This document shows positions 10,994-25,300 of a stretch of 64,000 bases of DNA, one piece after another. Each line of letters begins with the position of its first letter. The stretch's first letter is position 1. The notes beneath the pieces are model-generated. The model searched no databases. It was given only the letters and a program-made list of their open reading frames with translations, and was not told the DNA's origin. Source of the stretch: Wuchereria bancrofti (taxonomy: Eukaryota; Nematoda; Chromadorea; Rhabditida; Onchocercidae); NCBI GenBank assembly GCA_005281725.1, contig SSBO01000009.1, positions 5,030,363 through 5,094,362 on the forward strand, written 5' to 3'. The position numbers and the translations under genes are program-made.

Positions 10994-13220
10994 GAAACTC
11001 AAATCGGCATTTGTAAATGCTTATGATTCATGTGTCCTCTTTATTAATTTTTTCTGAAAAACGGAAGTTTTCCGAACATGTAACTTAGTTTGTAATTGCT
11101 TCATTCAAATTACTGGTATGAATGAACAAATTTTTAAAATGTGATTGATTTCAATGTTTTATATTTCTGTTTTTAATAAATTTCTTAGTTAAATTTCTTT
11201 TGACTGATTTGTTTTGAAACTGTTATGCTTTTTGCTAATACAATTATTTCTGTGTGACATTATGCAGTGAAACCTAAAGCGGACTTAATTATGTCAATAA
11301 ATGCTTTATTATTTTGAATGATAACATTGTTGATATATGCAATTTTGCTTAAATGATAGTATGTTTTCCTGACATTTTGCACATCATGTACATTATTCTT
11401 AGCTAGCAGGATAAGGCTCTATCCTTTAGTAATAATTGTTTCAATAGATTTTCTTCTCAAAACAAATGTTTCCCTTTTTCATGGGCCAGATTTCATGACA
11501 TTGTTTGAAATCTTGTTCCTAAATTGGGAAGATATGATGAGCTTTTGCCTGAACCTCGTGTACATTTTATTAGTTGTACTATTAGATTAGCTTTTTTACA
11601 ACGACATAATTTTTAGCGTTTTTTCCTTTTACTTTTTTTAAAAGTTCTCAAAAATGTTTGTGGGCTTCACAAATTAGTTAATTCTTCACTCCTTTCTGCA
11701 ATACCTTATTTTGCATACGGTATGGTATATTTTATTGATGTAAATATACATTTCCATGCAATAACAGCTGGACAATAAGCAATTTTAAATATTCCCTAAT
11801 TTTTTTTCTTTTCCTGTTCTAGTCTTTTATAAATAAAATATCGTTTTCACCAATGTCTTTCACAGCAACTTTTTTGGGCAAGGAAATTTAGGCAGAAGAT
11901 CAAAGTTGACAACTGCTAATGAGGAGATTTATGTTTCCTTTTTGTGTATTTTTCTACTTTTACTCTTTAAGATGACTTCCTGAATGATTCGTTCGTTTCT
12001 GGAATGTCTATAAAGATCATGTTGTTGCAACTTGTGTAAAAAATATGATAATAAATGCAAGCAGCAAACGGAAGAAATTAAATGAGCGGAAAATGCACCG
12101 AAAAGATAGAAAAAACATTGAACAAAGAAGCACATGCCGTGCTTTTGTGTATGAAACTGTATTTATAGGTGGACCTGAAATGGGGAACCGTATATAGAAA
12201 CTATGAGAGATACTGGAAATCAAATGGTGAAGGACGAATATAACAAAAGCGCCAAACGGGAAGTTTTACTGAGGCTAATAAAACTATATCTTTGAAGGCA
12301 GCTCATTTAAAAAAACGGAACAGTGAGGAGTGACGCTTAAGAAGAGGGAATAAAGGGCATGAAATGAGGAAAGTCTTATCGCATCAACAAGTAATAGCAT
12401 TAGAAAAAGTGAAGCAATAAGCTAAAGAGGACAATACATAAGGAAACACTCCGGAGAGACTCTTCATGAATAGCATCAAAGCCAAATTAAGCCCTTGCAT
12501 ATTGCAAGCAGCAGATTACTCCTATTTCGTACTGGACACTGATTAAGCCGTTTATTCACAGATACGAATTGTTCAGCAAAGAAATAAATTGACGTCGCAT
12601 CGAAATATAGAGTCTGGAGCGGTCCGTTGCCATAATCGCGAAAATAGTTCAGTCACAAGTATACGGGATAGAATTTGACTGGTGTGGGATCGCCCATATC
12701 AAGGTAGTTGCTCTTTCTTTGCCTCCTATTGTCTACTTTAAATCTCTTTACTAAATTTTTTAATTACAAACTCATGGATTTAGAGTATGAATAACTTTGA
12801 ATATATGATAAACATCAATGATTCTTAATGAATCATTTTCATTTTAACTTTTCAGCAGAGTTGTTCAAGTCTCTACTTACTGTCTTTCAGATACTGTGGT
12901 CCTGAGTAACTGTGAGCTCTCTACAATTAAGAAGTTAATTAAACGTATTACTACAGATAAAAAAGTACGATGCATACACAGACAGTGTGAAAATGTGGCA
13001 ATGGACCTATCATTTATTCTTCTAAAATTCTATCATTTAACACTGAAGGCAGAATGAATAACGATACATATTTGATAAACTAACAAAAATGGAGAAGCTG
13101 ATGGTTTGCAGTACTGATCAAATTTCACACAACTATCAAATAATTTCAAATAAGACATTTCCAGACTAATGCCAAAAGTAAAACTCTGTGTTTTGAAAGT
13201 AAAACTCGTATTCAAAAACA
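10994..13220. other. Intergenic region between convergent genes
   Basis: This stretch separates the 3' end of the rightward F-box gene from the 3' end of the leftward TLDc gene. It is AT-rich to about 11,850, then richer in purines and GC between about 12,120 and 12,720. I could not read a convincing protein in either strand of the GC-richer block, nor any tRNA-like fold. It may be remnant mobile DNA, but nothing identifies it. Confidence 0.4.
11175..11180 (+). terminator. Candidate polyadenylation signal AATAAA
   Basis: An AATAAA hexamer lies about 180 bases after the stop at 10,993. A second, TCAATAAATG, follows at about 11,296. Either could end the F-box transcript; AT-rich DNA makes chance matches common. 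Confidence 0.4.
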
Positions 13221-13226
13221 TTTATT
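13221..13226 (-). terminator. Candidate polyadenylation signal of the TLDc gene
   Basis: Read on the minus strand this is AATAAA, about 86 bases after the TAA stop at 13,312-13,314. The distance and strand suit the end of the leftward gene. Confidence 0.55.
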
Positions 13227-13311
13227 ACTCGCGAACAACAATCTTACAAAATATTAAAAAGCGAGTAACAGCGCCGAATGAATATATGGAAAAAATTTTC
13301 GATAAAAGAGA

Positions 13312-16300
13312 TTATTCCATACGAAAACCGTAAGCTTCGACAAACTGTATAGCGAAATCTTCGCTCTCACCAGCTAACGGTTCGTTTTGAAACGTTTCAC
13401 AGGCTTGTGTACAACCGTGATTCAAATCCGCATCCAACCAGAGCCCATAATGACCACCACTGGCACCAATCGATAGTGAATCCATGCTTGCTTTCACGAA
13501 GAATTGATTTAAACCACTCCACGAATAGATACGAAGCACTCTGTATGAATACAAAATTTTAATATAACAGGAAATGTGGGAAAGCTATAGAAAATTCCCA
13601 GGAATTCGAAATCTCATAATATTGATAATAAGTGTTGTGTATCAATAGAAACTGCACTTAACCATTTAATTTTTTTAGCCAACACATGGCTCTTAACATA
13701 AATATTGTTCCATAGATAATTATCTACCTTACATGTCACAACTTTTGCCATATAGTGGTATGACATGTAAGCTATTTATTCCCTTTAAGGTAAAAAAGCC
13801 AGGTAACGAAATTTCAAAAAAAAAATTGGAAGTTACTTTTTGTTCAACTCGAAGTCGTCCACATATTTGTAAAGGAAACATGAATCACCGGTCCCAAAAA
13901 AGTGTTCGCATGGACGCACTGTGGTACTAACTACTGCACCGAAGACATTCTTCTCACAATCACGAATTACCAACAGTATGGGTGACATTTCTTCGTCCCA
14001 ATCGATCATTTTCCTGAAAAAAATAATTCCGGTTGCGTCAACTATTCCCGAATATTCGTTGTGTTGAGTTCCTTATCTCCACCAATAAACTACAGTAAGT
14101 AAATCTAAAAGATAACAATACTAAATCTTGCTAAATTTTCCAGTTCCGAAAAGACAGTTTTTCAAATAGAATTGGAATATAATTTATTTCAAAAAAGAAA
14201 TGGATTGGACTCTCTGTAACTAACTGAATTTACAGCCAAAATATGAAAAAGCAAATAGCCTTGAATACGGACCTATAAAAAGTATGTAATGAAAAGCCAT
14301 GCTTTTCAGAATTATAAATGTTGATCCATGGATAGCCTGCAGCACGGGCCGGAAGCACGTCTACCATCTGCAAACAACTTATCTTATTTTAAACTTAATT
14401 TATATCCAAAAGACACAGTGTCTCACATTTCTAAAATAAAACATAGTTCAGAGCAAAAACAAGCGTAACACCAACCTGCCTAATCATAGATTCATCAAGA
14501 ATTTGCGAGAAAGTAGCACCATCCGGAAGAGGCAGGACAACTTTGTCTAACTGATCTAACGACATCCGTTGGCACATCTCTTGCACTGCCACAATATCCC
14601 ATTCCCGATTCAGATATGTGCTACCGAACACTCGAGAAGATGGCAACTCAGCTATAATTTTTTGATGAGACTATTGAAGACCTATGATGCATTAAGAGAT
14701 GAGCGGTGAAAATGAAGAGCTTTCCCTTCCACTTATCTTCTTTGCTCAAGGCAAAAATAATAAACAGCTAATTGAAAAAGCAGATGAATGCAATCTAGGA
14801 AAGAACATAAGGTAGCAATAGCAAAATGTGCTTGACAATCTACACATGTTTACAGTAGAATAAATCCACGCTAATTCGCCTAATCGTTGAAGGTGTGTAC
14901 AACGTAGAATTATATTATGAAGAAAACTATCGCTTTCATAGCATAACAGCAGCAGTTGAATTCAATAAAATAGGTATTCTACCAAGATCTTAATTCATAA
15001 AGTTACTGACAACTCACGAAAACATTTATCTTACTCAAACTACAAGAATATTCATATGAGTTTTTAAAACAGCTTTCAGAGTCCACAGCAATAACTTATA
15101 TTGCATGAACAGCATCCGTAAAAGTTGAAAAATAATTTTGTGCTGACGAGACCGATTTTCATCAAAAAATGCAAAATATAAAAACTATACAAACCAGAAA
15201 GGAAAAACTTTTCCAAATGTATTCCAATAAATAAACGTAAATATAAAAACTGAAAATGTAAAGATTGTGCAGAATGTAAGTATCAACCAGGAAAAAACAG
15301 TAAAGGAAATGTGCTTACTTTCTGTTTTTTATTGAAAAGATGGATTTATAGCGAAAAAACGAAGTCAAAGTTAATACTCGAGTTTAATATTCTAAATTTT
15401 ATACTGATGAATTAAAATCAGTGTTCCAAGAATGTTATAAATTCATAGAAAGGAAAAAAGAAGCTAAAGAAATATGGAGTAGCTCAGTAAAATTTAAAAA
15501 ATTTCGACCAATACTTAAAAATGTAAATTATTACTTGTGGTCTATCTGTTGAAGAATAAGAAACAAAACAACTTTGTTTTTTAGAAATCCTAAATTCCAT
15601 GTCTAATCGGATACTCAATTTAATGGCAGAAATGAAACGAAGTCAAAAAAGTATTATGGATGAAGAACAATCTACATCAAAAACTTTAAAAATTATTCTT
15701 TTTAATCTGCCAATGACTGGAACAGCTATGACTTGGATTTATTTGATATCAGTAGCCTTCAAAGTCCCCGAATTTTCGGGAGTATTTTTTTTTTCATCGT
15801 AAATGTTAACCAATTAAAACATTCTAATGAGAGTGTTATAAAAAAAACTTCGATTTCCAATGTATTTGTTTTTTTTTCTGAAGCTGTCTTTACTTTTCCA
15901 ACAAAATTCCAAAGACTTCATCTGCTGATATAGAACATTTCAATAACTTCAACCTTGCGAAAAAGTTTTGTCATGAAGCACCCAAAAAAGGATAAAACGA
16001 TAGGAGAAAAGGATTGTAAATGCTAACCATTTCGATCAAGAAAGATACATGATATAAAAAAAATTCTGAAGTCCAATTCTTCCAAAAAGTAATGCAAAAC
16101 TTTTTCCTAATAATCGAAGTATTTTACGATATAAAGAAAAACTATCAATTTTCATTAATCAAAAAATGAAACAATTCGATAAGATGACTCAGGATCACTG
16201 ATTACAGGTGAGATTTTTACTTGTTAGAAATATGACAGTAATGAGAAGTTATACTGAAGAGCCTTCTTGTGAATCAGCACATGAATTTTTAGAATCACTG

Positions 16301-19300
16301 AAATTAAAGGATTATATGGAAACAAGAATTAATAAAGGAAAATGTTATATGAAAACACTGCAAATTGCGAAGTGCAAATAAGTACGGAGGTAGCTGATTG
16401 TAATATCAAATCAGAAAAGCTTTATAATCACAAATACTTAACGAGCTTATATGACACGAAAATAAAAAGTAATGAATTTGGTATCAACATCAAATGCATG
16501 CAGCAAAGAAATCTAACCACTTTGTTTTGTCGAATCTAACATCGAAGTAATATCTTCTAATTATTAGATCTCTGTTTCAGGCAACTTTTACTCTACATGC
16601 AGTAGTCTTCTACGGGTATTTACAAGTACACAATCCTTAATTCTTAGCTGTAAATTTCAAAAAAGATTTCATCCAATTGCACATTTGGCTTTTCGCTATT
16701 ATGTTCTCTATTACATGTGAAGAATATAAAAGATAAAGGAGATGCTCGATAAAAAAGAAAGCATTCTCTTAAGGTTGACTTATTTGTTCATGATACTTTT
16801 CAATCTGAGAAACAAAGAAAAGGTTTTTGGCCCATAAAATCCATAAGTCGAAAGGCTTCATTATCAAAAGTTCTTTATTCAAATCTCGCAGAGAAGCTTC
16901 GTGGACGTTACACTTCCGACAGCATAAATTTTAAGAAATGAGACATGAGGGAAGAAACAGCTGAATCTTAACATTTTTGGCAAAGCGTTCATCCACAGTT
17001 AATTTTTTTTGCAATGTTACGGATTATATGGTAAAACTCAGAAAATAAAAACTTACTTTTTGAAGAACTCGCCATATATGCGGATGGTAGTGAAATGGCT
17101 CGTTTACTCATTTTCCGGAAAGACTTTACTAATGAAAACTTCCGACTCTTCTTACGTTTGGATGACTTCTTCCTAGAAAACATTTCTTGTGACTTGTCAG
17201 TCGTCAGGCTGTCATCACTTCTCTCTTCTTCGAATACGGTCTCGAAATTTTTGGCAGCAGAATTGTCAGCGAAAATTGCATTTTTGGCATCCTCTTCATC
17301 AAAACTTGCACCAGAATCTAGGGAACAACGAGGAATGTGCAAATCTGTTTCGGCGACATGATCTGTTTCAGCAGCCTGTTTGTTGATTGATTCAGAGGTT
17401 TCATTTTCATGTTTTGAATTAATTTCTTTATCACACTGTTCATTTTTATCTCCTTTTTCGACATTCATTTCTGAATCTTCCTCCGAAACAGAATCAACTC
17501 CTGATGATACACTCGAAGTTGGTAATACTCTGGTGCCGATTTTTCGACCAAGCGAATTCTTTGGAGATGAAGATTTTCGACAGGAACTCGAAACCGGAAA
17601 AGAAAGTTTCTTGCGTTTACGTGTCGAAGTGTCAGGGAGTTCCCGGGACGGAGAATATTTCCTCCTTTTATCACCCTTCAACGGTAGAGAGTTCTGGTTT
17701 AGTATCTGATTTATATCAGCAGTGTTAAAAATACTTATGAATGAACAATTAAGGTTCAATTCATGAAACTTAGTATGCAAAATAGGCGGTGGAAAGAATT
17801 TCTCTTCCGTACAAGGCTTGTAAGATAAATGGGCTGACAGTGAATACTTTTTTGGTACACCATGACGACAAAGAATATGACGATATTTCTTTGAACCGTT
17901 CATGGATTGATGATAAAGATGCGGATGTGATCCTGCGATGCCCATTTCTTCTTTTAAATTGCAATTCTGAATCCAAACCAAAAGACCCGATTCCCTAGAT
18001 TCTTCGCTTTTGATCAAAAACTTTTCGACAATCTTAAAAAAATCAGATTATCGAGAGAAAATAACGAAGATTCAAAAAGTAGAACGAGGCGTATTAATGC
18101 CAAATATGCCACTGTCATCAGAAGTTGCCAATATTTGTTTTGTCGGAAAATCATTTTTCGATATCTATTTATTCCAGCTATTCAAAAATTGTAAAAAAAA
18201 GCTGCGTTCTGCAACGTGAAGCTATTAATCTGCTATTCGACAATCAAACAACCAGGTGGTTAACAAAACTGGTCAAACAAGCCAAAATTATTTTACGACG
18301 CATTTAAATATAGGAAGTGAATTTACTCGAAGCATTTCTCTTCTCCTTATTTAATGCTTAACTTATGAACCACAACTTACATATAAGGTAATTGAATAGA
18401 ATAAGATTGAAACGGACACATGAGTTTTTGCTAACACTGTTTTGGCGATAAAGAAACTCCTCTCTCACATCACTTAAAACACCGTAATGAATTCACTGAA
18501 AAGATTCGGCGAAATTTGAATAACGAAATTGGATGCAAAAACTTTTCAGTCCTAGTAATATAGAATGAGAATTCCATCCACATTCACCAAATAAATCTGC
18601 TTCAAAAATTGCATAAATAAGGAGAATAATTATCATAAAATTAAAAAGAATATGAGGTAACGGAAGGAATGCAGAACTACTTCAAAAAAAAAAATTGGGC
18701 TTTTCCAAATACGTGACGAAATATAGCAATTACGTGGTGCATTTATACTTTCTGTATGCGAATGGAAGTGGAATGTTTAATTTTCGTTCAGTATTAAACT
18801 GTTCTACCTTATCGAACATTATTTTGAAGCAAAGAAGTTTAAACATTTGTTCAACTAATTTTTATTTTGTACATAATAGTGAGTTCACTAATATATTCAT
18901 ACCGCAACAGCAACAAAAATATATTTGAGTGTTTCAACTTCTTGTTCTTTATAAAATTTGAAATTTTTATAAAGATCAGGAAATTTGGAGGAGTGGAAAG
19001 TTTCAGGTGAGAATACGTCACCCTAGATTGGTAAACTCAGAATCTAACATAATTCTGGCCCCACATTCAAACTCTTCCAAGCAATCATGTCTCCAACAAC
19101 CCAACCTCTATTCTCCAAAGTATAAGTACAAACTTAAATAAAGAACAAGCATAATGCCATATATCCTGAGTCAAACAAAAAAAATTTTAATATATTTCAT
19201 TTTTTTTTTTTGCTTCTGAATATTACGGCTGAAAACTACGATTCTTTCCAGTACAGCGACAGTTTTAAGCATTTTCATTTAAACTCTAACGGATAAAGAA

Positions 19301-22300
19301 CATCACACCAGAACGATCGATAAGCATAAGTCCTACTGCAAAACTCTTACAGAAAGATCAAAAGTATTTTGCTATATTTCAAGTTTAATTGAAACACTAA
19401 GAAGTAACTATTAAAACATTGTCAATTAACAGTTATAATTCAGTTCAGAAATATTAGCTGTTTCTTTATTCGAGCTCATTTCCATAGAAACTATTGCTTA
19501 CGAAAGAATTAAAACGAATCAGACTACATTTAACACATTTTTCTGCCCAAAAAAATATTCTTACTCAAAAAATAAAAGACTTTGAATTTTCAAATTTTCA
19601 GAAAATATTTTGCACTGTTTGATGGAGAGCGAAAAATATAGTGAATCGAATCTTGCGTCTGATATGGTTAATCGGTGACAGCTGTTTTTTCTTAAATTAT
19701 AATTTAATTATTACCCTTCCCATAAACCAAGCAGAAAAATAAAAAAAAATTTACATATCTAACCGGTTGATTAATACAAAAATTGAAAATTTTAAATGCT
19801 TTTGAACGTTGTCTTCCACTCAACAATTCCACCTATAGCAGTATTTTAGTTCCAACAAAAACTTAGATTTTCATCTTTATAAGTATAGGATTCCTTGCAA
19901 TTCAGTTAAAATAAAATTAATTCGGTGAAATTCTAAAAAGCCCATGCACTTTTGTTTGGAAAGTAATCGTGACATAAGAAAAATATAAGTACAACATTAA
20001 ACAAATTATATGGAAAACCTGGAATGTATAAATCGATACGGTAAATTTCGAATAAGAAGGTGAAATTTAGTATTTATCGCTTAAAGAACATCACAAGTAT
20101 CGCATCAAGCATATTATTCAATCACAGCTTTAATACTTAATTAGAATTAAATTTCATGGAAGGATCCCATCACTGATCAAAACAATTTTAATTCCCTCTC
20201 AACTGTGAAATTTTACAATCAAACATCCAGAAATACAACTATTGTACAAAGAGACAATATGTAATTCGTCAACATGTATTTATTTGCATTGGTAGTAACA
20301 CCATAGTAGATGTAAACTGAAAGCTCAAAAAACTACCAAACAATATAGAATATTTTTCTTTTATTGTCAGACTTACTGTGTTAATCCGATTTAATAAAAA
20401 TGGAAAACAACCATGCAATATCAAGAAATAGAATGGGAAATTTTATTTTTTCAAAAGTTTTGCAAGAATGTCATAGATTTTTCCAGAAATATTTTCAATA
20501 TTTAACCAAATAAAGTACTAATGACATTTTTGCTAAGATTATATAAGACTAATTTCTATAGTGATAGTCTCAACATTCGGAAAATTGACATCAAAAATCA
20601 GTTCGATGTCATTTTAGAATCTTCGAACTTTTTTTTTTTTAAAAATTTGAAAATTTTGGCGAAGTTCCAGCTATCTTAGAGTTTTTACTCTCTATAATCA
20701 TTATTTTTTTGTAGCAAATATCAAACATTATTGATCACTAATTCCTAATTCTCAATTTAAATAGATACAGAAAAATGTGTGAGTAAAGATGAAACCCAGA
20801 ATATTCTAGGATAAACAGACTAAAACTATAAATCACAAAAAAAAACTGGACCACTGCAATGGATTGAAACAAGAAGATCCTCTACAGGTTAGACCTGTGG
20901 AATAGAATTTCAACTGAGGAAAGAAGATCGTCCCTACTTGAAACTTATGACATACCTTTAAAAAAATAAAAATATACCTCATTTATTACAGAAACTGTTT
21001 AGTAAAAACACAGAAATAAAAGCAAAGAAAGAAAGAAGCCATACAAAAAACAAATTCTCCTTAGGATATTTAAGAAAAGATCATGAAACATAACTGCCCT
21101 CGTTTGAAAGTAAAGATTTCTCCTTTTTGTAGCGTGAAGGGCATAAACTAATAAACTTTAAATAACAGAATTCTCTGACCCACAAATTAAAAGGACAACA
21201 AAGAATTCCATTTCGTAAATAACACCGGTGAATGCCAAAAAATTCGAATTAATAATTTTAACAGCAAACTTAAGACTGGAATCTTGACTTATGTTTCCTA
21301 GCCAAATAAAAAAGGTCACTGAAAGGTATGATTTTCCCAAAACACCAAAAATTTTCATGGATTTCACGCTGGGTTACATCAATAGTAATTTAACGAAACA
21401 GAAAAAATAAAGAAAATTTCTTCGCTTGCAATGACAAAATTTTTGATTTTTTTTGTTCCACGAGAATATCACGTGAAATCAAAAAAATATCGTCATCTGA
21501 CCTATGATGACTAAGGAAACAAAGTCCCTTTTTTCATAATTGAAACACCGTCAAACCATTTTTTGTGCATCATTGAAACAAACTACCGATAAAGAAAAAA
21601 TTGCCCTACAGAAACATAGAATAAAACAGATCAAGATTTGTTCCGAAAACTTTCCATTAAATTCAAATTTTATTTAAAGCGTTTCGAATGACTAAGAAAA
21701 AAAAATCTTTTCATAAATACGTTAAAGTGAAATTCATTTAAATCCATTAAATAAAAAAATAACGCAAATGATAAACTGTATAAAAATTTGTCATCTGTGA
21801 AATACTTTACACAGAAGTGCATAATACTTGAAAAGTTTAAGCAACTAAAATAATCAAAATTAATATAAGCAAAAATGTTAATTAAATAAAAAATTAATTG
21901 TCCGATATGACGGATATAAAATCAGTCCCTTAAAGTCTCACATCTCATGATAATATTTGAAAATTGAAGCGCATCGTCATAGAATATATATAACATCAGA
22001 ACAAAAAAAGAATTAAAAGAAAAAAAAAATAAATCAGACTGGAAAGAATATGTACTGAAACCACTGAATTGTGCTGAAGTATAAATTGTTGCGAAATTGC
22101 AGTCATAATTAAATTTGCACACAATCACAATTAAGCAAGTACCTCTGAAACTTAGCACATCAAAACTAATACAACTAGCATCTTAGTATATTGGAAAAAC
22201 TGGGATTAATATTGCATACAATACTTATATATAAACACATACACACATATATTCAATAAGTTGAATTATTAATTATTACTGATGAGTCATTTCTGACATT

Positions 22301-25300
22301 TCCGGAGATTTCGTAATTACTTTGTAACCTATAATACCTGCTCCTTATACAACGCGCCAAAAGAGAGACTGAACAGTAGAAGGAATTAATTTTACACAGA
22401 TAAGAAATTGATGATTACAGAAAAAAATTGGTTTCACTTGTATAACCAATTACATTCTTAAATAAGGTTAAGGCAATAATATAAAGTTCACATAAGTAAA
22501 CTTTAAAGAGAGCACATAAAAAGAAATTGCCAAAAAGTTCCATATAAATGTTATTGAAAAATACATATCTTGATTTATATCTGATTAGAAATCAGGTCTC
22601 ATTTCTACGCGGAAAAGCATTCATGAATAATATACCACTTACATTCAGGTTTATGTGTACTAAATTACCAATTTATCCTGGAAGATGACAACATGTACCC
22701 ACAAATAACAGCTACTTCCTTATAAGTTCTTTCACTACTCATCAAGAAAAATGAAGCTTAGATTAACTTCAAAATGGGCAATTTAATACTAAAAGTAACC
22801 GTCCAAGATATTAAAAGAATCATTACATCTATATTTTTATGAAATGATGACACACCAATAATGATCCATAAAACCATTCCAGAGTAGCACATATGAACAA
22901 CTGGAAGTAGAATGAAGGAAGTAAAATTCTTTTATGATGATGCGAAAAGTAATTTCTGCGACAAATAATGGGCGGAACTATGAAAAACAACGAAAAATTT
23001 AACACTACGGAAAGACAAGGAAAAGCGGTGCATTCGAAAAAAAACTTTCTTTGAATTTGAAATTAGTTTCGATCTCTCCTTTTTAAATTTTGCTCAGCTT
23101 TCTTCTGCAATAACTGCGATATTCCAAACAAGAGAGTATGACATATCGAAATTAAGCCAAGTTTCATACATATTACGAAATTCAGCTAATCTGATGTTCA
23201 AAATAAATTTAGATAATTTGCAGCAACATCACTTCACACTTGCAATACCTATTGATTTTAGGATAAAAACACTGATTTCTTGACAGCCTCTATAGATGGT
23301 TGTGAAATATGATTTTTAGTCTGCATGAACATGAGATTATGTGAGCATGAATACTGCAAAGGTTGTTATCAAACGCATAAAATATTCCACCAAAGATCAC
23401 CACGAAGTTTTTACACATTTAACTATGAGCTAACTTTGTGTTCTCGAAAAGCACATTTAAATTCGTCACTTCCAAAAAAAGCTCCCTTTAAATTATATAT
23501 CAAGCTTATTGTCCGTCACGCCTCATTTATTCATTTAAATCGATTAAATAAACAAGTATTACGGAAAGTAAATTTCTACGCATTTTTCGTCATTAATGGA
23601 AATCTTCATGCATAACCCTAAATCCCCGCTTCAGTAATATGGAAATTGCGTCTACAGATATGTTTAGCTTTTGTCCAAATAAATTTGAAAGAAAGTAAAC
23701 CTCTCGATACATTCACTACCTGAAAAAAGTTAGATATAAACTAAAACAAGTGAAGGCAAAAGGTTTCGAAAAATAAGGCTACTACCACTTTATTCACAAA
23801 TGCGAAATGATATAACTAGGGATGGCAGACAAAACGAAGAAACTTAATTTTTATAAAATTTTTTTTTTTATAAAAATTAATTTCTTTTTTTTTTTAAAAA
23901 AAAGTTTTATAAAATTAATTTCTTATCGAAATACATTCGAAAAGTGTGTAGAAAATAAATAATTTTGAAAATGAGCAATTTTTGAAAAGACTCACGAATT
24001 CAACTTGGACTTAAAAAAATTGGGACATGCATCAATATTTTTTAATTCAAAAATTAATTTTACTCCAAAAATAGCAGAGAATTTTTGTAAAGCAGTGCTT
24101 TTTTGTTATTGTTTCCGTAAAATTACTCCAGAATGGCTGCGCGATGGAATGCTTTGGAAATGTCACACTACATGATCTCAGAGGTGAATTTTGTATTAAA
24201 TTCTTGAAAGTCCTTATCCAGAGGATGGCATTATCTTTCACGAAATGAGTTTTTCCTAATACTACGACACAACGAAGAAAAAAGCTACACTGATACTAAC
24301 GAAAAATTGAAAAAATTAATGAATGAACTCCATTAATCTTAAAATTTTAAGGAACTATATTTCAGTCAACATCTTTAGCCGTTAACTGATGGAGAAATCA
24401 ACTCCTCTTAATGTTTGTACGACTTGCTCAGCAAATGCATTTATTAGTCATCATTTGCTGCATTTAAACGACTTTCAGATAATGTCCTTTGTAAACAACA
24501 AAAACGATAATGGAAAAGCAGTACTGTTTTCCAAGCAGCGGAGCGAGTGGCATTAAAAACAGAAACAGGAAAGAATTGTTGCAGCAGACGCGTTGTCTCA
24601 AACTTTGAAAATGCAGAGCCCATGTCTGTTCGACAAATGCCTCCTTTTCCAAAAATTTAAGAACATTTGCTAAGTAAATAGTAATATTGAATGCAAAGGA
24701 TAAAATAAATAGCAATAAAAAAATAGTGGAATTAGCTCAAGCATTTCGTTTAAAGGACCTTCCAATATAAGCAATGTAAAAAATATATAAACACCTAAGC
24801 TAATCTCTTCCTCTTTGATTTCCACATTATAATTCACGAGAGTGTTTTGTCGAAGTATCTTGCTAACCAGTTAATAGCACGATCCTCATCTTCTAGAATA
24901 CAATAAGAATCAGTTATGCGAAATTCTGGACTTTGTGCAAAAAACATTACATTTCATCGTAGCTGTGATAAACTAACTTCATATTTCTAAAAAAGCCTTT
25001 GAAAGTTTTTAAGTGGAAAAAGTGCTTCCTACATCAAAAATGAAATGATCAAATATATAATTGATACATACGAAACGACGATGAAAGGGCAATGAATGGA
25101 AGAATTGAACAACGGCGATTTGTTCAACCTGTTCCATTTCATTTGTTCACAATAACAACGACAGCAGTGAATAGGGGTTTATAACTCATGATATCACGCA
25201 TCTGTTAAGTTTCAATAACATGCAACAAAAGACAAGTGATCAGTGAGCAATATCAACTATGATATATTGAAATTTTTTAATATTTACATTTTCAATTTTC

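Noticed and set aside
10619..11002. Minus-strand 127-codon frame rich in C, F, L and S
   Set aside because: It is the complement of the lysine/glutamine repeat tail of the F-box protein.
12120..12720. Possible retrotransposon remnant
   Set aside because: The composition suggested foreign DNA, but no reverse transcriptase, integrase or terminal repeat could be read in any frame.
17095..17728. Plus-strand frames opposite the Ser/Lys-rich lmd-3 exon
   Set aside because: The minus-strand exon fits the lmd-3 chain at its 3' end; the plus-strand frames have no support.
23325..23615. Plus-strand 96-codon frame starting MNMRLCEHEYCKGCYQ
   Set aside because: The cysteine/histidine cluster at first suggested a zinc finger, but spacing fits no known finger and no acceptor or donor flanks it.
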